A stretch of DNA of 64,000 bases from Citrobacter werkmanii NBRC 105721 (GCA_000759755.1 BBMW01000012.1:62001-126000), one strand, 5' to 3'; positions 1 to 10,493 are shown, counted from the first letter of the stretch. The notes: generated by a model not told the origin, from the sequence alone. Numbers and translations are program-made.

Positions 1-936
<936 letters not shown>

Positions 937-950
937 ACATTCAGCATTCT

Positions 951-974
951 AAGGCCGCGAAAGCGGCCTTTTTT
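951..974 (+). terminator. Intrinsic terminator after argG
   Basis: An 8-bp perfect stem (AAGGCCGC/GCGGCCTT) with a GAAA tetraloop is followed by a T run. It sits just downstream of the argG stop and ends that transcript. Confidence 0.9.
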
Positions 975-991
975 ATGCGCGGAATATAAGG

Positions 992-1077
992 TGTCTGTAG
1001 GCCTGATAAACGTAGCTCAATCTGGCGTTGTAATAATGTCGGATGGCGGCGTAAACGCCTTATCCGACCTACAGACA
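992..1077. repeat. REP/BIME-type palindromic repeat
   Basis: An imperfect long inverted repeat opens with GTCTGTAGGCCTGATAA and closes with TTATCCGACCTACAGAC, with an inner GGCGGCGTAAACGCC hairpin. It is a typical enterobacterial intergenic REP element of the GCCGGATAAGGCG...GCATCCGGC type. It lies between the convergent argG and leuU/secG transcripts. Confidence 0.8.
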
Positions 1078-1094
1078 ACCATAAATAACAGACG

Positions 1095-1126
1095 AAAAAA
1101 AAGACGCTTTGCAGCGTCTTTTTTTT
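1095..1126 (-). terminator. Bidirectional terminator of the secG-leuU transcript
   Basis: The stem AAGACGCT/AGCGTCTT has a 4-base loop and is flanked by A and T runs on both sides, so it can act on either strand. It lies 7 bases past the tRNA 3' end on the minus strand. Confidence 0.85.
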
Positions 1127-1132
1127 GGAATT

Positions 1133-1219
1133 TGGTACCGAGGATGGGACTCGAACCCACAAGCCCGTTAGGGCACTACCACCTCAAGGTAGCGTGTCTA
1201 CCAATTCCACCACCTCGGT
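1133..1219 (-). tRNA. leuU: tRNA-Leu (anticodon GAG)
   Basis: An 87-nt class II tRNA with an encoded CCA end. The anticodon stem-loop CTACC-TTGAGGT-GGTAG carries GAG, which reads CUU and CUC leucine codons. The long variable arm (TGCCC...GGGC) is typical of tRNA-Leu. The T-loop GTTCGAGTC is standard. It is 9 bases downstream of secG and probably processed from the same transcript, as in E. coli. The first acceptor base reads A, pairing with U72; I recall G in E. coli leuU, giving a G-U pair. Confidence 0.95.
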
Positions 1220-1228
1220 ACAGAATAC

Positions 1229-1561
1229 TTAGTGTGGGATATCGCTGGTCGGCTGAGCCGGAGCAGCTGGCTGAGTTTGCTCGGTTTTCGCCGGTGCGCT
1301 CAGATTTTCCCACTCACTTCCTTTATTGGTCTTATTGCTGTTCATGTTACCCAGCACCAGACTGATGATGAAGAACAAGGTTCCCAATACAGCTGTCATA
1401 CGGGTCATGAAGTTACCAGAACCACTTGAACCAAACAGAGTACCAGAAGCGCCTGCGCCAAAAGAGGCTCCCATATCAGCGCCTTTACCTTGCTGCAGCA
1501 TGATCAAGCCTACCAGGCCAATTGCCACAATAAGGAAAACTACTAAAAGAGCTTCGTGCAT
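1229..1561 (-). CDS. secG: Protein translocase subunit SecG
   Basis: A 110-residue inner-membrane protein, the usual length for E. coli SecG. SecG joins SecY and SecE in the translocon and assists the SecA-driven insertion cycle. Two hydrophobic helices are visible, at roughly residues 2-20 and 53-73. They flank a glycine-rich loop (GADMGASFGAGASGTLFGS), with a proline/alanine/glutamine-rich tail. The start is the ATG beginning MHEALLVVF; the frame stays open upstream, but that extension does not resemble SecG. leuU follows 9 bases downstream and glmM, the next gene in E. coli, is displaced by the inserted island. Confidence 0.97.
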   Translation of the reverse strand: MHEALLVVFLIVAIGLVGLIMLQQGKGADMGASFGAGASGTLFGSSGSGNFMTRMTAVLGTLFFIISLVLGNMNSNKTNKGSEWENLSAPAKTEQTQPAAPAQPTSDIPH

Positions 1562-1728
1562 AATCAACCTGTTCCTTGCGGAGTTGCCGCGTACAATGCT
1601 TCGACCATTAAAGCGGGAATGTTTACTGTTTCCCACTGAAGCGGGTGTGAATACTAACCAAAGCGAATAACCTTCGCAAGGGCAATTTGTTAGCATTGTA
1701 TCAACTGCGGAAAAAATCGCCATATCAA

Positions 1729-2622
1729 TCAAAAACGCAGCAATTTCTCCCAGCATCTCTGCATGACTGCGCGTTGATCGTCAAGGTTAGCCCATACCAC
1801 AACGGGGATTTCACAAATCAGATCGCCATTTTCTGGCCAACAGTGAATAACTTGCTGATTCACCAACTCTTCCGCCACCATTGATTCGGGTAACCATGCC
1901 ATTCCCATATGGCGCAGCACCATTTCGCGTATCGTTTCACTTAAACCGCTCTCAAAGACTTTTTTCAGGCGCGGACGGACGCGTTGTTCTGCCGGCTCAA
2001 TAATGCGTCTGACAAAGGTATAGTCGCTGTAGCAGAGCCACGGAATAGACACCTGCGGATCGTCAAGCGTATCCGCCAGCTGTGCAGAAATAACCGGAAT
2101 AAATCGTTCATATCGCCATAGCGAACGTTTTAATCCGCCGGCGATCTCCAGCCCCGGCTGCGCTGACGGTAAGTCGTATGTCACCAGCAAATCAATCTGC
2201 CGGTCAATCAGCGCATTAAAGTGATTGTCTATCCCCTGAATACTGGCATTTACCGTGAAATTGAGCTGTGGTTCACTCTGGCGTAAATAGTTGATCATAT
2301 CCGGCAGGATATTGACCGACAGCGTATGCAGACTGACCATGACCAGCGTGTTATCCGTTGCGGGCGACATCGCCGATAGCTCGTGGCGCGCCTCTGTTAA
2401 CGTACTGAGGACGTGTCGGGCATAGGGCTCAAAACGTTCACCATAGCGCGTCAGCGTGACGGGAGTCGTGGTCCGATCAAACAATGGCACGCCAAGCACC
2501 TCTTCCAGAGCTTTAATACGCCGACTGAGTGCAGGTTGAGTAATATGCCGCTGCGCAGCGGCTTGAGAGTAATTTCCATGCTGACTCAACGCCAGAAAAT
2601 CTTCCAGCCACTTACAATCCAC
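1729..2622 (-). CDS. LysR-family regulator of the dipeptidase island
   Basis: 297 residues if it begins at the GTG that gives MDCKWLEDFLAL, which has GGAGAG about 6 bases upstream; an ATG 30 bases further up has its ribosome site too close. The winged helix-turn-helix is at about residues 18-37 (YSQAAAQRHITQPALSRRIKALE), followed by a LysR effector-binding domain. The N-terminus resembles the E. coli YjiE/HypT group, and yjiE also neighbours iadA there. It is transcribed away from the dipeptidase gene across a 148-bp gap, the classic layout for a LysR regulator controlling its divergent neighbour. The inducer is unknown; a beta-aspartyl peptide or dicarboxylate is plausible. Confidence 0.9.
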   Translation of the reverse strand: MDCKWLEDFLALSQHGNYSQAAAQRHITQPALSRRIKALEEVLGVPLFDRTTTPVTLTRYGERFEPYARHVLSTLTEARHELSAMSPATDNTLVMVSLHTLSVNILPDMINYLRQSEPQLNFTVNASIQGIDNHFNALIDRQIDLLVTYDLPSAQPGLEIAGGLKRSLWRYERFIPVISAQLADTLDDPQVSIPWLCYSDYTFVRRIIEPAEQRVRPRLKKVFESGLSETIREMVLRHMGMAWLPESMVAEELVNQQVIHCWPENGDLICEIPVVVWANLDDQRAVMQRCWEKLLRF

Positions 2623-2770
2623 GTTTAACTCTCCACCATGCCATAACCGCATCCTCCAATAACAAATCGGTAATAGTCATAGATATAGTAATGGCTTTAT
2701 GGTGAGCGTCATAACAACAATATTCCGTTTCACCTGCCGACTCTCACCCTCGACGTTTGACAGGACCGAT

Positions 2771-3904
2771 ATGTTTACTTTACTGACCAATGCCCGTGTT
2801 TTTTCCCCTGAGGATTTAGGCCTCTGCTCCCTGCTTATTCATGCCGACCGAATTGTGGCGATAGAAAAAGATATTTCACTCTTTGATGGCGTCAAAGAGG
2901 TCATCGATTGTCGGGGTAAATGGGTTATCCCTGGTATCATCGATCAGCATGTCCATCTTACCGGTGGCGGCGGGGAAGCCGGGTTTGCCAGTCGGACGCC
3001 AGCCGTCAAGCTGCGCGATCTGATTCAGGCGGGCATTACCACGGTCGTCGGCGTGTTGGGTACCGACGCTATTTCTCGCTCACCGAAAGATCTCTACGCC
3101 AAAATGCAGTCCCTTAATCTCGAAGGACTGCGTGCGTTTATGCACACGGGAGCCTACGCGGTACCCAGCCCGACCATTACGCGATCCATCCGCGATGACA
3201 TGGCATTTATTCCGGCGATTCTTGGCGTAAAAATCGCGCTCGCCGATCACCGCGGTTCGTATCCCTCTTTCCAGGAATTGCTGAGAATAGTCAGCGATAT
3301 CCGCGTATCTTCCTTACTGGCCGGGAAAAAAGGGCTGTTGCATGTCCACCTGGGGAATCTACCGGAAGGGATGTCGCAACTGCTTGAGCTGTGTGATGCA
3401 GGCATTCCGATTCACCACATTTCGCCGACGCATGTGGCGAGAACAGAACCCTTGTTCGAACAGGCGATTGCTTTCGCCCATCGCGGCGGCCATATCGACG
3501 TTACGTCTGGCGGCAGCCGCTTTACACCTCAGGAGCAGGCGATTCTCCACGCCCTGGAAGCGCAGGTTCCGGCCGAGCGCATAACGATCAGTTCTGACGG
3601 CAATGGCAGCGTGCCGCGCTTTAACGCTCAGGGTATCGTGGAGGGTTTAAGCGCGGCGCCGGTCGCAGGGAACCTTAACCTGCTTCCCCGCCTGATTGAT
3701 GTGGGAATTCCGGTCTCTCAGGCGATCGCCATGTTGACGGCAAACGTCGCACGCTCGCTGGGTATTTCCGGCGGTGTGCTCAGCGCCGGGGAACGTGCCG
3801 ATATCTGCGTACTTAATGATGACCTCTCGCTGGCCCATCTGTTTGCTGCGGGTAAACCGTTGCTGCGCGATGGCGAGTGCCAGGTCACCGGCAACTTTGA
3901 GTGA
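2771..3904 (+). CDS. Isoaspartyl dipeptidase-type zinc amidohydrolase
   Basis: 377 residues, similar to E. coli IadA, which cleaves beta-aspartyl dipeptides released from isomerised proteins. The binuclear-metal residues are all visible: H60 and H62 in QHVH, K154 in GVKIALADH (the bridging carboxylated lysine), H193 in HVHLGN, H221 in SPTHV and D276 in SSDGNG. Residues I recall as substrate contacts in IadA also have counterparts: E69, Y129, R161, R224 and S280. The ATG chosen has AGGA about 6 bases upstream; an in-frame GTG/ATG extension reads as non-homologous. The next gene, a DcuC-type transporter, starts 10 bases later, so the pair is probably an operon. Overall identity to IadA looks moderate, so this is a paralogue rather than the yjiE-iadA copy. 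Confidence 0.9.
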   Translation: MFTLLTNARVFSPEDLGLCSLLIHADRIVAIEKDISLFDGVKEVIDCRGKWVIPGIIDQHVHLTGGGGEAGFASRTPAVKLRDLIQAGITTVVGVLGTDAISRSPKDLYAKMQSLNLEGLRAFMHTGAYAVPSPTITRSIRDDMAFIPAILGVKIALADHRGSYPSFQELLRIVSDIRVSSLLAGKKGLLHVHLGNLPEGMSQLLELCDAGIPIHHISPTHVARTEPLFEQAIAFAHRGGHIDVTSGGSRFTPQEQAILHALEAQVPAERITISSDGNGSVPRFNAQGIVEGLSAAPVAGNLNLLPRLIDVGIPVSQAIAMLTANVARSLGISGGVLSAGERADICVLNDDLSLAHLFAAGKPLLRDGECQVTGNFE

Positions 3905-3914
3905 GGAAGCGAGA

Positions 3915-5378
3915 ATGTCATTATTACTGGCGCTAATCGCCATTATCTTTGCCGGACGTCTGATTCTCAAAAAGTATCATCCCCAGTCAGTGCTGCTGTT
4001 GACCGGGATTGTTCTCCTGCTGATCGCGCATTTTAGCGGCATGACGACACTCAGTAGTCTGGTGAAAAAAAGCACCGGATTTGGCCCCTTCGACGCCTTT
4101 GAGTTTATTCGCGATACCCTGAGCGTGCGCCTTGGCGGTCTTGGGCTGCAAATTATGCTGATTGGTGGTTTCGCTACCTATATGTCGGCCATTGGCGCAA
4201 GCCAGGTGCTGGTTCGGGTGACGTCTCGTCCGTTGCAGCGTCTGAACTCGCCTTATCTGCTGTTGGGACTGGCGCTGCTGCTGGGCCAATTCCTGTCGCT
4301 GTTTATCAGCAGCGCTACCGGACTGGGCCTGTTGTTAATGGCGACGCTTTACCCACTGCTGACCCGACTGGGCTGCAGTCGCGCCGCCGTTGCCGCCGTT
4401 ATCGCCAGTACCTGTGCGGTTGAGTTTGGCCCCGGTTCCGGCAACTCAGTTCTCGCCGCCAAAACCGCAGGTATCGAGGTCGTGAACTATTTCGTGCAGG
4501 ATCAGTTGCCGATCGTCGTCCCCGTTATCCTTTTCATCGCGCTGCTGCATATTGTTGTGCAACGCTTTTTCGATCGTCGGGAAAGCGGTGACAATGCGGC
4601 TCAGCAGATGCAGACATTAACGTCGACCGAAGAAGCCGACGCCCCGATCGGCTGGCTGTTTTTGCCCATGCTGCCGCTGGTGTTGATGCTGGTGTGCAGC
4701 GATTTAGTGTTCAGCTCGCTCAAAATTACGCTGGATACCGCCGTACTGATAAGTCTGGCCATTACGCTGGTTTGTGAGTACGGACGCCATCGTAAAGCCC
4801 GGGAAGTCATGGCTGGCGTACAAAAGGTATTCGACAGCATGGGCAGCGTTTTTGCCACCGTGGTGACGCTGATTATCGCCGGTGAAGTTTTTTCTGCCGG
4901 ACTGAAAGCCATTGGCGCCGTCGACGCACTGCTGTCGCTTTCCGGTGAATTTGGTCTCAGCGCCGCCTCAATTATCCTGTTGATGACACTTATCACCTTT
5001 GCGATTTCAGCGCTGATGGGTTCCGGAAATGCGGCATTTTTCTCCTTCGCCCCAATGGTGCCGGACATCAGCCGCCATATCGGCAGCGATATCGCAGTGA
5101 TGATGCTACCTATCCAGATATCAGCGGGTATTGGTCGTACGTTATCTCCCATTGCTGGCGTCATCATTGCCATCGCGGGCATTGCCGGCGTATCGCCAGT
5201 AGATATTGTCAAGCGCACCGCGATCCCGATGCTCGGGGGTTGGCTACTAATGATTGCGCTGACTTTTGCCCGGTCAGGGCATTTACTGGCGGTTCTGCCG
5301 TGGCTGGCAGTCCTTGTACTGCTGATGCTCGGGGGGTATTTCTGGCAACGCCGACGTAAACAGCCGCTGGCGGTATAG
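3915..5378 (+). CDS. DcuC-family anaerobic C4-dicarboxylate-type transporter
   Basis: 487 residues, slightly longer than E. coli DcuC (461). It is very hydrophobic with about 12 membrane segments and carries the family signatures SPYLLLGLALLLGQFLSLFISSATGLGLLLMATLYP and, near the C-terminus, GIGRTLSPIAGVIIAIAGIAGVSPVDIVKRTAIP. DcuC proteins carry succinate, fumarate, malate or aspartate. Beside a beta-aspartyl dipeptidase it may import the peptide or exchange the released aspartate for another dicarboxylate; that is inference. Its start lies 10 bases after the dipeptidase stop with GAGG upstream. A second family member, dcuD, lies near 51 kb. Confidence 0.88.
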   Translation: MSLLLALIAIIFAGRLILKKYHPQSVLLLTGIVLLLIAHFSGMTTLSSLVKKSTGFGPFDAFEFIRDTLSVRLGGLGLQIMLIGGFATYMSAIGASQVLVRVTSRPLQRLNSPYLLLGLALLLGQFLSLFISSATGLGLLLMATLYPLLTRLGCSRAAVAAVIASTCAVEFGPGSGNSVLAAKTAGIEVVNYFVQDQLPIVVPVILFIALLHIVVQRFFDRRESGDNAAQQMQTLTSTEEADAPIGWLFLPMLPLVLMLVCSDLVFSSLKITLDTAVLISLAITLVCEYGRHRKAREVMAGVQKVFDSMGSVFATVVTLIIAGEVFSAGLKAIGAVDALLSLSGEFGLSAASIILLMTLITFAISALMGSGNAAFFSFAPMVPDISRHIGSDIAVMMLPIQISAGIGRTLSPIAGVIIAIAGIAGVSPVDIVKRTAIPMLGGWLLMIALTFARSGHLLAVLPWLAVLVLLMLGGYFWQRRRKQPLAV

Positions 5379-5379
5379 T

Positions 5380-5409
5380 AAAAAAAAGCCGGAGTCTCAG
5401 ACTCCGGCT
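5380..5409 (-). terminator. Intrinsic terminator of the glmM transcript
   Basis: The 9-bp stem AGCCGGAGT/ACTCCGGCT has a 5-base loop and an adjacent A run on the plus strand, which is a T run for minus-strand transcripts. It sits between two convergent genes. Confidence 0.85.
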
Positions 5410-5426
5410 CTCACTGTCTTCAGTGT

Positions 5427-6764
5427 TTACGCCGCTTTCACTGCATCTGCAATACGGTGGGCGAATTCAGTTACCTGCGCCTCGTCTTCACCTTCAACCA
5501 TCACACGAATTAATGGTTCAGTACCAGACTTACGCAACAGGACGCGTCCACGATTACCCAGCGCCGCTTCCACGTCTGCCATCACCGCTTTCACATTGTC
5601 ATTTTCCAGCGGATCGCCGCTACCTGCGGTATAACGAACGTTAACCAGCAGTTGCGGGAACATTTTCATGCCGCTGCACAGGTCGTGCAAACTCATATGA
5701 TTGCGCACCATCGCGGTCAGCACCTGCAGACCTGCCACGATACCGTCACCGGTGGTGGTTTTATCCAGCAGGATCACATGGCCTGAGTTTTCCGCACCGA
5801 TACTCCAGCCTTTTTCCTGCATTTTTTCCAGGACATAGCGGTCACCGACTTTCGCACGGGCAAACGGAATACCCAACTGTTTCAACGCCAGCTCAAGGCC
5901 CATGTTGCTCATCAGCGTGCCTACCGCGCCACCGCGGAGTTGTCCCTGACGCAGCGCTTCACGGGCGATGATATACATGATTTGGTCACCGTCGACCTTA
6001 TTGCCTTCGTGGTCGACCATGATCACGCGGTCTCCGTCGCCGTCCAGCGCGATACCCAGATCGGCTTTTTCTGCGATCACACGCGCTTGCAGGGCACGGA
6101 CGTCGGTAGCGCCGACCTCTTCATTGATGTTAACGCCGTTTGGCTCACAACCAATGGCGATAACATTGGCGCCCAACTCACGCAGTACATTTGGCGCAAT
6201 GTGATACGTCGCACCGTTAGCGCAATCCACCACAATTTTAAGCTCGCTCAGGCTCAGTTCATTCGGGAAGGTGCCTTTGCAAAACTCGATATAGCGACCG
6301 GCGGCATCGACGATACGGGTGGCTTTACCCAGCTCAGCCGAATCCACGCAGGTGATCGCTTTTTCCATCTCGGCTTCTATGGCCTCTTCAACCGCATCCG
6401 GCAGTTTGGTGCCGTCGATAGAGAAAAATTTGATCCCGTTGTCATAGTACGGGTTGTGCGAAGCGGAGATAACGATCCCGGCTTCCGCACGGAAAGCACG
6501 CGTCAGATAAGCAACGGCAGGTGTTGGCATTGGGCCAGTGAAAGAGGCAGAAAGACCTGCGGCAGCCAGGCCCGCTTCCAGCGCAGATTCCAGCATATAG
6601 CCGGAAATACGCGTATCTTTACCGATGATAATTTTTCGTGAACCATGACGTGCCAGCACTTTTCCTGCCGCCCACCCCAGTTTGAGCACAAAGTCAGGGG
6701 TAATTGGGGAGTCGCCTACGCGACCACGGATCCCATCAGTGCCAAAATATTTACGATTACTCAT
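5427..6764 (-). CDS. glmM: Phosphoglucosamine mutase
   Basis: 445 residues, exactly the E. coli GlmM length. It interconverts glucosamine-6-phosphate and glucosamine-1-phosphate for UDP-GlcNAc, and thus for peptidoglycan and LPS. Visible motifs are the N-terminal FGTDGIRG, the phosphoserine loop [12 protein letters not shown] (active serine near 102), the metal-binding DGDGDR near 241 and the phosphate-binding C-terminal [15 protein letters not shown]. The start [11 protein letters not shown] has AAGGAAAA upstream; the frame is open further up without homology. It overlaps the end of folP by 8 bp, so the two are translationally coupled. Confidence 0.98.
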   Translation of the reverse strand: MSNRKYFGTDGIRGRVGDSPITPDFVLKLGWAAGKVLARHGSRKIIIGKDTRISGYMLESALEAGLAAAGLSASFTGPMPTPAVAYLTRAFRAEAGIVISASHNPYYDNGIKFFSIDGTKLPDAVEEAIEAEMEKAITCVDSAELGKATRIVDAAGRYIEFCKGTFPNELSLSELKIVVDCANGATYHIAPNVLRELGANVIAIGCEPNGVNINEEVGATDVRALQARVIAEKADLGIALDGDGDRVIMVDHEGNKVDGDQIMYIIAREALRQGQLRGGAVGTLMSNMGLELALKQLGIPFARAKVGDRYVLEKMQEKGWSIGAENSGHVILLDKTTTGDGIVAGLQVLTAMVRNHMSLHDLCSGMKMFPQLLVNVRYTAGSGDPLENDNVKAVMADVEAALGNRGRVLLRKSGTEPLIRVMVEGEDEAQVTEFAHRIADAVKAA

Positions 6765-7605
6765 AGCGTTTGTTTTCCTTTGCAGACAATGTGGCTTCCA
6801 CCACACGCATCGCTTCTACGGTTTCTTTGACGTCATGGACACGAACGATCTGCGCCCCCTGCATTGCGGCAATCACCGCGCACGCAAGACTACCGCTCAG
6901 GCGTTCGGATGGCCCCACATTCAGTAGTTGACCAACCATTGATTTTCGTGACATTCCAACCAGCAGCGGCAGATCAAAATGATGAAACTCAGCCAGGCGC
7001 GCCAGTAATGTGTAGTTGTGGGTGAGATTTTTACCGAATCCGAATCCCGGGTCGAGCAACAATTTATCTTTTGTGATTCCGGCTCGTTCACAACGTGCTA
7101 TTTGCTCAACAAAGTAACGATTTACCTCAGCGAACACATCCTCGTACTTTGGCGCTTCCTGCATGGTTTTCGGCTGCCCCTGCATATGCATCAAACAAAC
7201 CGGCAGTCCGGTTTCCGCGGCGGCTTCCAGCGCCCCGGGTTCCGAGAGTGAACGAATGTCATTAATGATATGTGCGCCGACCCGCGCGCATTCGCGAATC
7301 ACTTCGGGTTTTGAGGTATCGACGGAAATCCATACTTCAAAACGTTGAGCAATCGCCTCCACCACGGGGATAACTCGTTGCAGCTCTTCTTCCACGCTCA
7401 CATCAGCAGCGCCCGGACGCGTGGACTCCCCCCCCACATCAATGATAGTCGCCCCAGCGTTAATCATCAGATTTGCGTGTTTTACCGCCTCAACCAGAGA
7501 GTTGTGCGCCCCGCCATCGGAAAAAGAATCTGGCGTAACGTTTAAAATCCCCATGACGTGAGGATGGCTGAGATCCAGTGAAGAACCCTGAGCAAAGAGT
7601 TTCAT
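6757..7605 (-). CDS. folP: Dihydropteroate synthase
   Basis: 282 residues, as in E. coli. It joins 6-hydroxymethyl-dihydropterin diphosphate to p-aminobenzoate in folate synthesis and is the sulfonamide target. The TIM-barrel signatures are present: [14 protein letters not shown] (about 19-32), [29 protein letters not shown] and [13 protein letters not shown]. It is downstream of ftsH and overlaps glmM, forming the usual ftsH-folP-glmM cluster. No known sulfonamide-resistance insertion is obvious in the loops. Confidence 0.97.
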   Translation of the reverse strand: MKLFAQGSSLDLSHPHVMGILNVTPDSFSDGGAHNSLVEAVKHANLMINAGATIIDVGGESTRPGAADVSVEEELQRVIPVVEAIAQRFEVWISVDTSKPEVIRECARVGAHIINDIRSLSEPGALEAAAETGLPVCLMHMQGQPKTMQEAPKYEDVFAEVNRYFVEQIARCERAGITKDKLLLDPGFGFGKNLTHNYTLLARLAEFHHFDLPLLVGMSRKSMVGQLLNVGPSERLSGSLACAVIAAMQGAQIVRVHDVKETVEAMRVVEATLSAKENKRYE

Positions 7606-7644
7606 AGTTTTATCCCTGGTAAAAATCTTGAGTATGCAGATAAG

Positions 7645-7672
7645 AAAAACCCCGGAGCAAGCCCCAGGGTTT
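7645..7672 (-). terminator. Weak terminator-like hairpin between ftsH and folP
   Basis: AAAACCC pairs with GGGTTTT, extended by an imperfect inner stem, and is flanked by A/T on both sides. It may attenuate read-through from ftsH into folP. Confidence 0.5.
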
Positions 7673-7704
7673 TCAATTAAAACACGGTCATCATCAACGA
7701 TAAC

Positions 7705-9639
7705 TTATTTGTCGCCCAGTTGCTCTGACATGGTGCCAGAGTCCGGCGCACGCGGTTCATCAACCGGACGCGGCGCGCTCGGCTTGCCGGTGCTGCCAGA
7801 GTTGTTGTTAGAAGAACCCGGTTCTTCCCAACCCGCTGGCGGACGCACGTCGCGGCGAGCCATCAGATCATCAATCTGCGGTGCATCGATGGTCTCATAT
7901 TTCATGAGCGCATCTTTCATCGAGTGCAGAATGTCCATGTTTTCGTTCAGCAGACGACGCGCACGGTCATAGTTACGCTCAATCAGCAGCTTAACTTCCT
8001 GATCGATAATACGAGCCGTTTCATCGGACATATGTTTAGCTTTCGCAACAGAACGTCCCAGGAACACTTCGCCTTCTTCTTCAGCGTACAGCAGCGGACC
8101 GAGTTTATCGGAGAAGCCCCACTGAGTAACCATGTTACGTGCCAGGTTAGTCGCGACTTTGATGTCGTTCGACGCACCGGTAGAAACATGTTCAGCACCG
8201 TAGATGATCTCTTCCGCCAGACGACCGCCATACAGCGTGGAGATCTGGCTTTCCAGCTTCTGACGGCTGGCGCTAATTGCGTCGCCTTCAGGCAGGAAGA
8301 AGGTCACACCCAGCGCACGACCGCGTGGGATAATCGTTACTTTGTGTACCGGATCGTGTTCCGGCACAAGGCGACCGATAATCGCGTGGCCAGCTTCGTG
8401 ATACGCGGTAGATTCTTTCTGCGCTTCCGTCATCACCATGGAGCGACGTTCCGCACCCATCATGATTTTGTCTTTCGCTTTCTCGAACTCAACCATCGAC
8501 ACCACGCGCTTGTTGCCGCGAGCAGCAAACAGCGCCGCTTCGTTCACCAGGTTCGCGAGGTCCGCACCGGAGAAGCCAGGGGTACCACGGGCAATGATTG
8601 CCGCATCGATATCCGGAGACAGTGGTACGCGACGCATATGCACTTTCAGGATCTGTTCACGACCGCGAACGTCCGGCAGACCAACCACAACCTGACGGTC
8701 GAAACGGCCTGGACGCAGCAGCGCAGGGTCAAGAACGTCCGGACGGTTAGTTGCCGCGATAACGATGATACCTTCGTTACCTTCGAAGCCGTCCATCTCA
8801 ACCAGCATCTGGTTCAGCGTCTGCTCACGTTCATCGTGACCACCGCCCAGACCAGCGCCACGCTGGCGGCCTACGGCGTCGATTTCATCGATGAAGATGA
8901 TGCACGGTGCCGCTTTCTTGGCCTGTTCGAACATGTCACGCACACGAGATGCACCAACACCCACGAACATTTCCACGAAATCAGAACCGGAAATTGTAAA
9001 GAATGGAACCTTCGCTTCACCGGCGATAGCTTTCGCCAACAAGGTTTTACCGGTACCCGGAGGACCGACCATCAGGACGCCTTTCGGGATTTTACCGCCC
9101 AACTTCTGGAAACGGCTCGGTTCGCGCAGGTATTCAACCAGCTCAGCAACCTCTTCCTTCGCTTCGTCACAACCCGCAACGTCAGCAAACGTGGTTTTGA
9201 TCTGATCTTCCGTCAGCATGCGCGCTTTGCTCTTACCGAACGACATGGCGCCTTTGCCACCACCGCCCTGCATTTGACGCATGAAGAAGATCCAGACACC
9301 AATCAGCAGCAGCATTGGGAACCAGGAAATGAAGATAGAAGCCAGCAGGCTCGGCTCTTCAGGCGGTTCACCGACAACCTTGACGTTTTTGGTCAGCAGG
9401 TTATCAAGCAGCTTCGGATCGTTAACCGGAATGTAGGTCGTGTAACGGTTACTATCTTTCTTGGTAACGTTAATCTCACGTCCGTTGATCTTCGCTTCAC
9501 GAACCTGGTCCTGATTGACCTCTTGCAGGAAGGTAGAGTAATCAACCTTACGGCCATTAGACTCGCTGGGCCCAAAGCTCTGGAATACTGACATCAGCAC
9601 AACGGCAATGACCAGCCAGAGAATTAGGTTTTTCGCCAT
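7705..9639 (-). CDS. ftsH: ATP-dependent zinc metalloprotease FtsH
   Basis: 644 residues from the ATG that gives MAKNLILWL. This membrane-anchored hexameric AAA+ protease degrades LpxC, sigma-32, SecY and misfolded membrane proteins. Order of parts: TM helix about 5-24, periplasmic domain to about 97, TM helix near 98-118, AAA module with Walker A GPPGTGKT (about 192-199), Walker B IIFIDEID, arginine-finger region RPGRFDRQ, then the protease domain with HEAGH zinc site. The glycine/asparagine-rich C-terminal tail ends [12 protein letters not shown] three codons upstream (giving MSDMAKN) has the better-spaced GAGG and is a possible alternative start. Confidence 0.98.
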   Translation of the reverse strand: MAKNLILWLVIAVVLMSVFQSFGPSESNGRKVDYSTFLQEVNQDQVREAKINGREINVTKKDSNRYTTYIPVNDPKLLDNLLTKNVKVVGEPPEEPSLLASIFISWFPMLLLIGVWIFFMRQMQGGGGKGAMSFGKSKARMLTEDQIKTTFADVAGCDEAKEEVAELVEYLREPSRFQKLGGKIPKGVLMVGPPGTGKTLLAKAIAGEAKVPFFTISGSDFVEMFVGVGASRVRDMFEQAKKAAPCIIFIDEIDAVGRQRGAGLGGGHDEREQTLNQMLVEMDGFEGNEGIIVIAATNRPDVLDPALLRPGRFDRQVVVGLPDVRGREQILKVHMRRVPLSPDIDAAIIARGTPGFSGADLANLVNEAALFAARGNKRVVSMVEFEKAKDKIMMGAERRSMVMTEAQKESTAYHEAGHAIIGRLVPEHDPVHKVTIIPRGRALGVTFFLPEGDAISASRQKLESQISTLYGGRLAEEIIYGAEHVSTGASNDIKVATNLARNMVTQWGFSDKLGPLLYAEEEGEVFLGRSVAKAKHMSDETARIIDQEVKLLIERNYDRARRLLNENMDILHSMKDALMKYETIDAPQIDDLMARRDVRPPAGWEEPGSSNNNSGSTGKPSAPRPVDEPRAPDSGTMSEQLGDK

Positions 9640-9738
9640 GTCACTCAAGGGATTAACCTCATATTACAACTGTGTTAAAAACAGCGTCAGGATACTCTAT
9701 ATCCAGTTTCTTTCAAACTTTCGTTTGAAATCTACCGG

Positions 9739-10368
9739 TTATGGTTTACGCCCGGTCGCTACAATATACACTTCACGCGAACGGGCGCGAGAAGAGTCCG
9801 GCTTACGAACTTTGACCTTCGTAAACAGGGAGCGAATCTCTCTTAGATACTCATCGAAGCCTTCGCCCTGGAACACCTTCACTACAAAACTACCACCTGG
9901 CGCTAAAACATCTCGAGCCATTCCAAGCGCCAGCTCTACCAGATACATGGCCCGGGGAATATCCACCGCCGGTGTTCCACACATATTTGGCGCCATATCA
10001 GACATGACAACTTGTACTTTACTGTCACCTACGCGTTCAAGTAACGCTTGCAGGACTAATTCATCACGAAAGTCGCCCTGAAGGAAGTCCACACCAACGA
10101 TTGGATCCATAGGTAAAAGATCGCAAGCGATAATGCGGCCGCTGTTGCCGATCTGCGTAACCGCATATTGCGACCAGCCACCCGGTGCAGCGCCGAGATC
10201 AACAATCGTCATCCCCGGTTTAAAAATTTTGTCACTTTGCTGTATTTCATCAAGTTTAAACCAGGCACGGGAACGTAACCCCTTTTTCTGCGCCTGTTGA
10301 ACATATTTATCGCTAAAGTGTTCCTGAAGCCAGCGACTCGAGCTGGCAGAACGCTTTTTACCTGTCAT
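9739..10368 (-). CDS. rlmE: 23S rRNA U2552 2'-O-methyltransferase
   Basis: 209 residues, same length as E. coli RlmE (RrmJ/FtsJ), a heat-shock protein that methylates U2552 in the A-loop of 23S rRNA late in 50S assembly. The SAM site [14 protein letters not shown] (about 57-70) and the K-D-K-E tetrad (K38 in RAWFKLDE, D124 in VMSDMAPN, K164 in FVVKVFQ, E199 in SREVYIVA) are all present. It lies upstream of ftsH on the same strand, the known rlmE-ftsH heat-shock operon. It diverges from yhbY. Confidence 0.97.
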   Translation of the reverse strand: MTGKKRSASSSRWLQEHFSDKYVQQAQKKGLRSRAWFKLDEIQQSDKIFKPGMTIVDLGAAPGGWSQYAVTQIGNSGRIIACDLLPMDPIVGVDFLQGDFRDELVLQALLERVGDSKVQVVMSDMAPNMCGTPAVDIPRAMYLVELALGMARDVLAPGGSFVVKVFQGEGFDEYLREIRSLFTKVKVRKPDSSRARSREVYIVATGRKP

Positions 10369-10493
10369 TTCACATTCCCAAAGGGCAGTTCATCGTAACC
10401 AATGGTGTAAATTTCTACACAGCTATTTGGTGATATATGGGAGATGGCGGTAGAATGACCCGTTTTCAATCCCAACGTAAGCAAAAATATACG

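Noticed and set aside
1133-1219. leuU as an integration site with an adjacent island
   Set aside because: No integrase and no second copy of the tRNA 3' end were seen next to the secG-glmM island, and secG lies between them.
7924-9591. A 555-codon open frame on the strand opposite ftsH
   Set aside because: It lies wholly antisense to ftsH. Its composition is that of reversed GC-biased codons, rich in R, T and F, with no recognisable domain.
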